From Caballeronia sp. dw_276 (GTDB lineage: Bacteria; Pseudomonadota; Gammaproteobacteria; Burkholderiales; Burkholderiaceae), in NCBI RefSeq assembly GCF_018449635.1, contig NZ_JAAVUV010000001.1, positions 310,001 to 374,000 of the forward strand: a stretch of 64,000 nt of DNA, read 5' to 3'. This document shows, piece by piece, positions 62,439-64,000 of this stretch. Position numbers and translations under genes: made by a program. The notes below the pieces were generated by a model. That model was not told where the DNA came from. It was given only the letters and a program-made list of their open reading frames with translations, and ran no database searches. Each line of letters opens with the position of its first letter. Position 1 is the first letter of the stretch.

Positions 62439-64000
62439 ATGAAAATCGTCGTCATCGGTCATGGAATGGTGGGGCACAAGCTTCTCGAATGCATCGCTGA
62501 GAAAGCGGGGCATGAGCTCGATATCACCGTGCTTTGCGAAGAACCGCGCCCTGCGTATGACCGGGTGCATCTGTCGGAATTTTTCTCCGGCAAGACCGCG
62601 CAGGATCTGTCGCTGGTCGAAGCAGGTTTCTTCGAGCGCGAGAACGTACGGCTCGAGCTCAATGCGAAGGCGGTATCGATAGATCGTACGGCACGTACGG
62701 TGACCGTATCGAGCGGTGAAGTGCTTGGCTACGACAAGCTCGTGCTCGCGACGGGCTCCTATCCGTTCGTGCCGCCGGTTGCGGGCAGCGACCGGGGCGA
62801 CTGCTTTGTGTATCGGACGATCGAAGACCTCGAGGCAATGAAGGAATGCGGCGCGCGTTCGAAAACCGGGACAGTCGTGGGCGGCGGCTTGCTGGGACTC
62901 GAATGCGCGAAAGCGTTGCGCGATCTCGGGCTTCAAACGCACGTGGTTGAATTTGCGCCGCGCCTGATGGCCGTGCAAGTCGATGACAGCGGCGCGCGCG
63001 TACTGCGCAGCAAGATCGAAGAGCTTGGCGTGACCGTTCATACGCAGAAGAATACGGTTGCAATCGTTGACGGCGAAGCGGGAACACACCGCATGCAATT
63101 CTCCGACAACACGCATCTCGATACCGACATGATCGTGTTCTCCGCGGGCATTCGTCCGCGCGATGAAATTGCCCGCCTCAGCGGCCTCGAAGTGGGCGCG
63201 CGTGGGGGTATCGTGATCGACGACAACTGCGTGACGAGCGACGAGAACATCTACGCCATCGGCGAATGCGCGTTGTGGCAAGGTCAAGTGTTCGGCCTCG
63301 TCGCGCCGGGCTACGACATGGCGCGCGTGGTCGCGAAGCAATTGCTCGGCGAAGTGCATGCGTTCGCGGGCGCGGACATGAGCACGAAACTCAAGCTCAT
63401 GGGCGTGGACGTAGCGAGCATTGGCGATGCACATGGCAAGACGCCGGGCAGTCGCGCGTACCAGTTCAGCGATGAACGCAAGCAGGTGTACAAGAAGATC
63501 GTCGTCTCCGATTGCGGCAAGTTCCTGCTCGGTGGCGTGATGGTCGGCGACGCGAACGAATACGGCACGTTGCTGCAGATGATGCTGAACCGCATCGAGT
63601 TGCCGGAGTCGCCGGAGTTTCTGATTCTCCCTTCCTCCGATGGTCAGCAGAGGCCGGGTCTTGGCGTCGACGCGCTGCCGGCATCGGCGCAAATCTGCTC
63701 GTGCAATGACGTATCGAAGGGGAAGATTTGCGAAGCCGTATGTGCGGGCGCGATGAGTATCGGCGCATTGAAGTCGGCGACCAAAGCGGGTAGTTCGTGC
63801 GGCGGCTGCGTGCCGCTCGTCACGCAAGTGATGAAGGCCGAGATGAAGAAGCAAGGGCTCGCGGTCAACAATCATTTGTGCGAGCACTTCGCGTTTTCGC
63901 GGCAAGAGCTTTATCACATGGTGCGCGTCGAGCGCATCAGGACCTTTGGCGAATTGCTTGCCAAACATGGCCACGGACTCGGCTGCGATGTCTGCAAGCC
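62439..64000 (+). CDS. nirB: Nitrite reductase [NAD(P)H] large subunit, 3' truncated by window
   Basis: Assimilatory nitrite reductase large subunit, reducing nitrite to ammonium with NAD(P)H, FAD, [2Fe-2S]/[4Fe-4S] and siroheme. The first about 520 residues are seen. An FAD motif (VVIGHGMVGHKLLE), the NAD motif (VVGGGLLGLECAKAL) and FAIGEC-like YAIGECALW are followed by a BFD-type iron-sulfur segment with CSCND and SSCGGC. The siroheme domain lies beyond the edge. The frame is open to the last base. It is coupled to the nitrate transporter. Confidence 0.95.
   Translation, partial: MKIVVIGHGMVGHKLLECIAEKAGHELDITVLCEEPRPAYDRVHLSEFFSGKTAQDLSLVEAGFFERENVRLELNAKAVSIDRTARTVTVSSGEVLGYDKLVLATGSYPFVPPVAGSDRGDCFVYRTIEDLEAMKECGARSKTGTVVGGGLLGLECAKALRDLGLQTHVVEFAPRLMAVQVDDSGARVLRSKIEELGVTVHTQKNTVAIVDGEAGTHRMQFSDNTHLDTDMIVFSAGIRPRDEIARLSGLEVGARGGIVIDDNCVTSDENIYAIGECALWQGQVFGLVAPGYDMARVVAKQLLGEVHAFAGADMSTKLKLMGVDVASIGDAHGKTPGSRAYQFSDERKQVYKKIVVSDCGKFLLGGVMVGDANEYGTLLQMMLNRIELPESPEFLILPSSDGQQRPGLGVDALPASAQICSCNDVSKGKICEAVCAGAMSIGALKSATKAGSSCGGCVPLVTQVMKAEMKKQGLAVNNHLCEHFAFSRQELYHMVRVERIRTFGELLAKHGHGLGCDVCK

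Noticed and set aside
61974-63974. 666-codon open frame antisense to the nitrate transporter and nirB
   Set aside because: Shadow frame with Arg/His/Ala-rich composition; nirB on the plus strand has clear cofactor motifs across the same bases.

Overview
The window is a high-GC (low 60s % by eye) proteobacterial chromosome segment, best read as the Burkholderia sensu lato group (Paraburkholderia/Caballeronia-like). The evidence is a very long lysine/serine-rich RpoD, the order xseB-ispA-dxs-folE2-tsaD-yqeY-dnaG-rpoD, two porins of the beta-proteobacterial 16-strand type, and IclR/LysR-regulated catabolic islands. No rRNA, CRISPR array, intact prophage or insertion sequence was seen. One tRNA (CAT anticodon) follows rpoD. 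About 57 protein genes are supported; the last, nirB, runs off the right edge.

Layout. 0-7.7 kb: AMP nucleosidase, a LOG-family nucleotide hydrolase, DNA polymerase I, a type-2 NADH dehydrogenase and a Tat-exported dienelactone hydrolase. 7.7-11.3 kb: a mercaptopyruvate sulfurtransferase, a possible integrase remnant beside an orphan membrane protein, and a Rieske oxygenase. 11.3-15.5 kb: isoprenoid precursor genes (xseB-ispA-dxs) and folE2. 15.5-23.5 kb: tsaD, a flavoprotein and the macromolecular-synthesis block yqeY-dnaG-rpoD. The usual rpsU place holds only a short promoter/mini-ORF/terminator unit. 23.4-28.5 kb: tRNA, an FmdB zinc ribbon, an FAH-type hydrolase with a divergent IclR regulator, a bicupin and a LysR regulator. 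28.5-36 kb: a porin, guanine deaminase, MFS transporter, class V aminotransferase and a divergent MocR regulator, probably a nitrogen-compound catabolic island. 36-50 kb: membrane, hydrolase and envelope genes, a kinase-dead-looking UbiB relative, and a KaiC-like ATPase/receiver/CsbD-like stress cluster.

50.3-54.9 kb is the Anbu (ancestral proteasome-like) operon: circularly permuted ATP-grasp, alpha-E protein, transglutaminase-like protease and the Anbu peptidase. It is preceded by a textbook sigma-54 -24/-12 element with NtrC-like boxes. 58.0-64 kb is an assimilatory nitrate locus. The siroheme methylase, NasT antiterminator and NasS nitrate sensor lie on one strand, and the nitrate transporter and nirB diverge on the other. 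Between them I read a complete control region: two NtrC-like cores two helical turns apart, a sigma-54 promoter, and a leader whose two hairpins have near-identical A..G hexaloops (NasT/ANTAR targets). The second hairpin overlaps the 5' arm of an intrinsic terminator just before the transporter start.

The main biological message is that the Anbu operon and the nitrate operon, about 10 kb apart, seem to share NtrC/sigma-54 logic. This would tie the proteasome-like system to nitrogen limitation. It is inferred from sequence motifs only.
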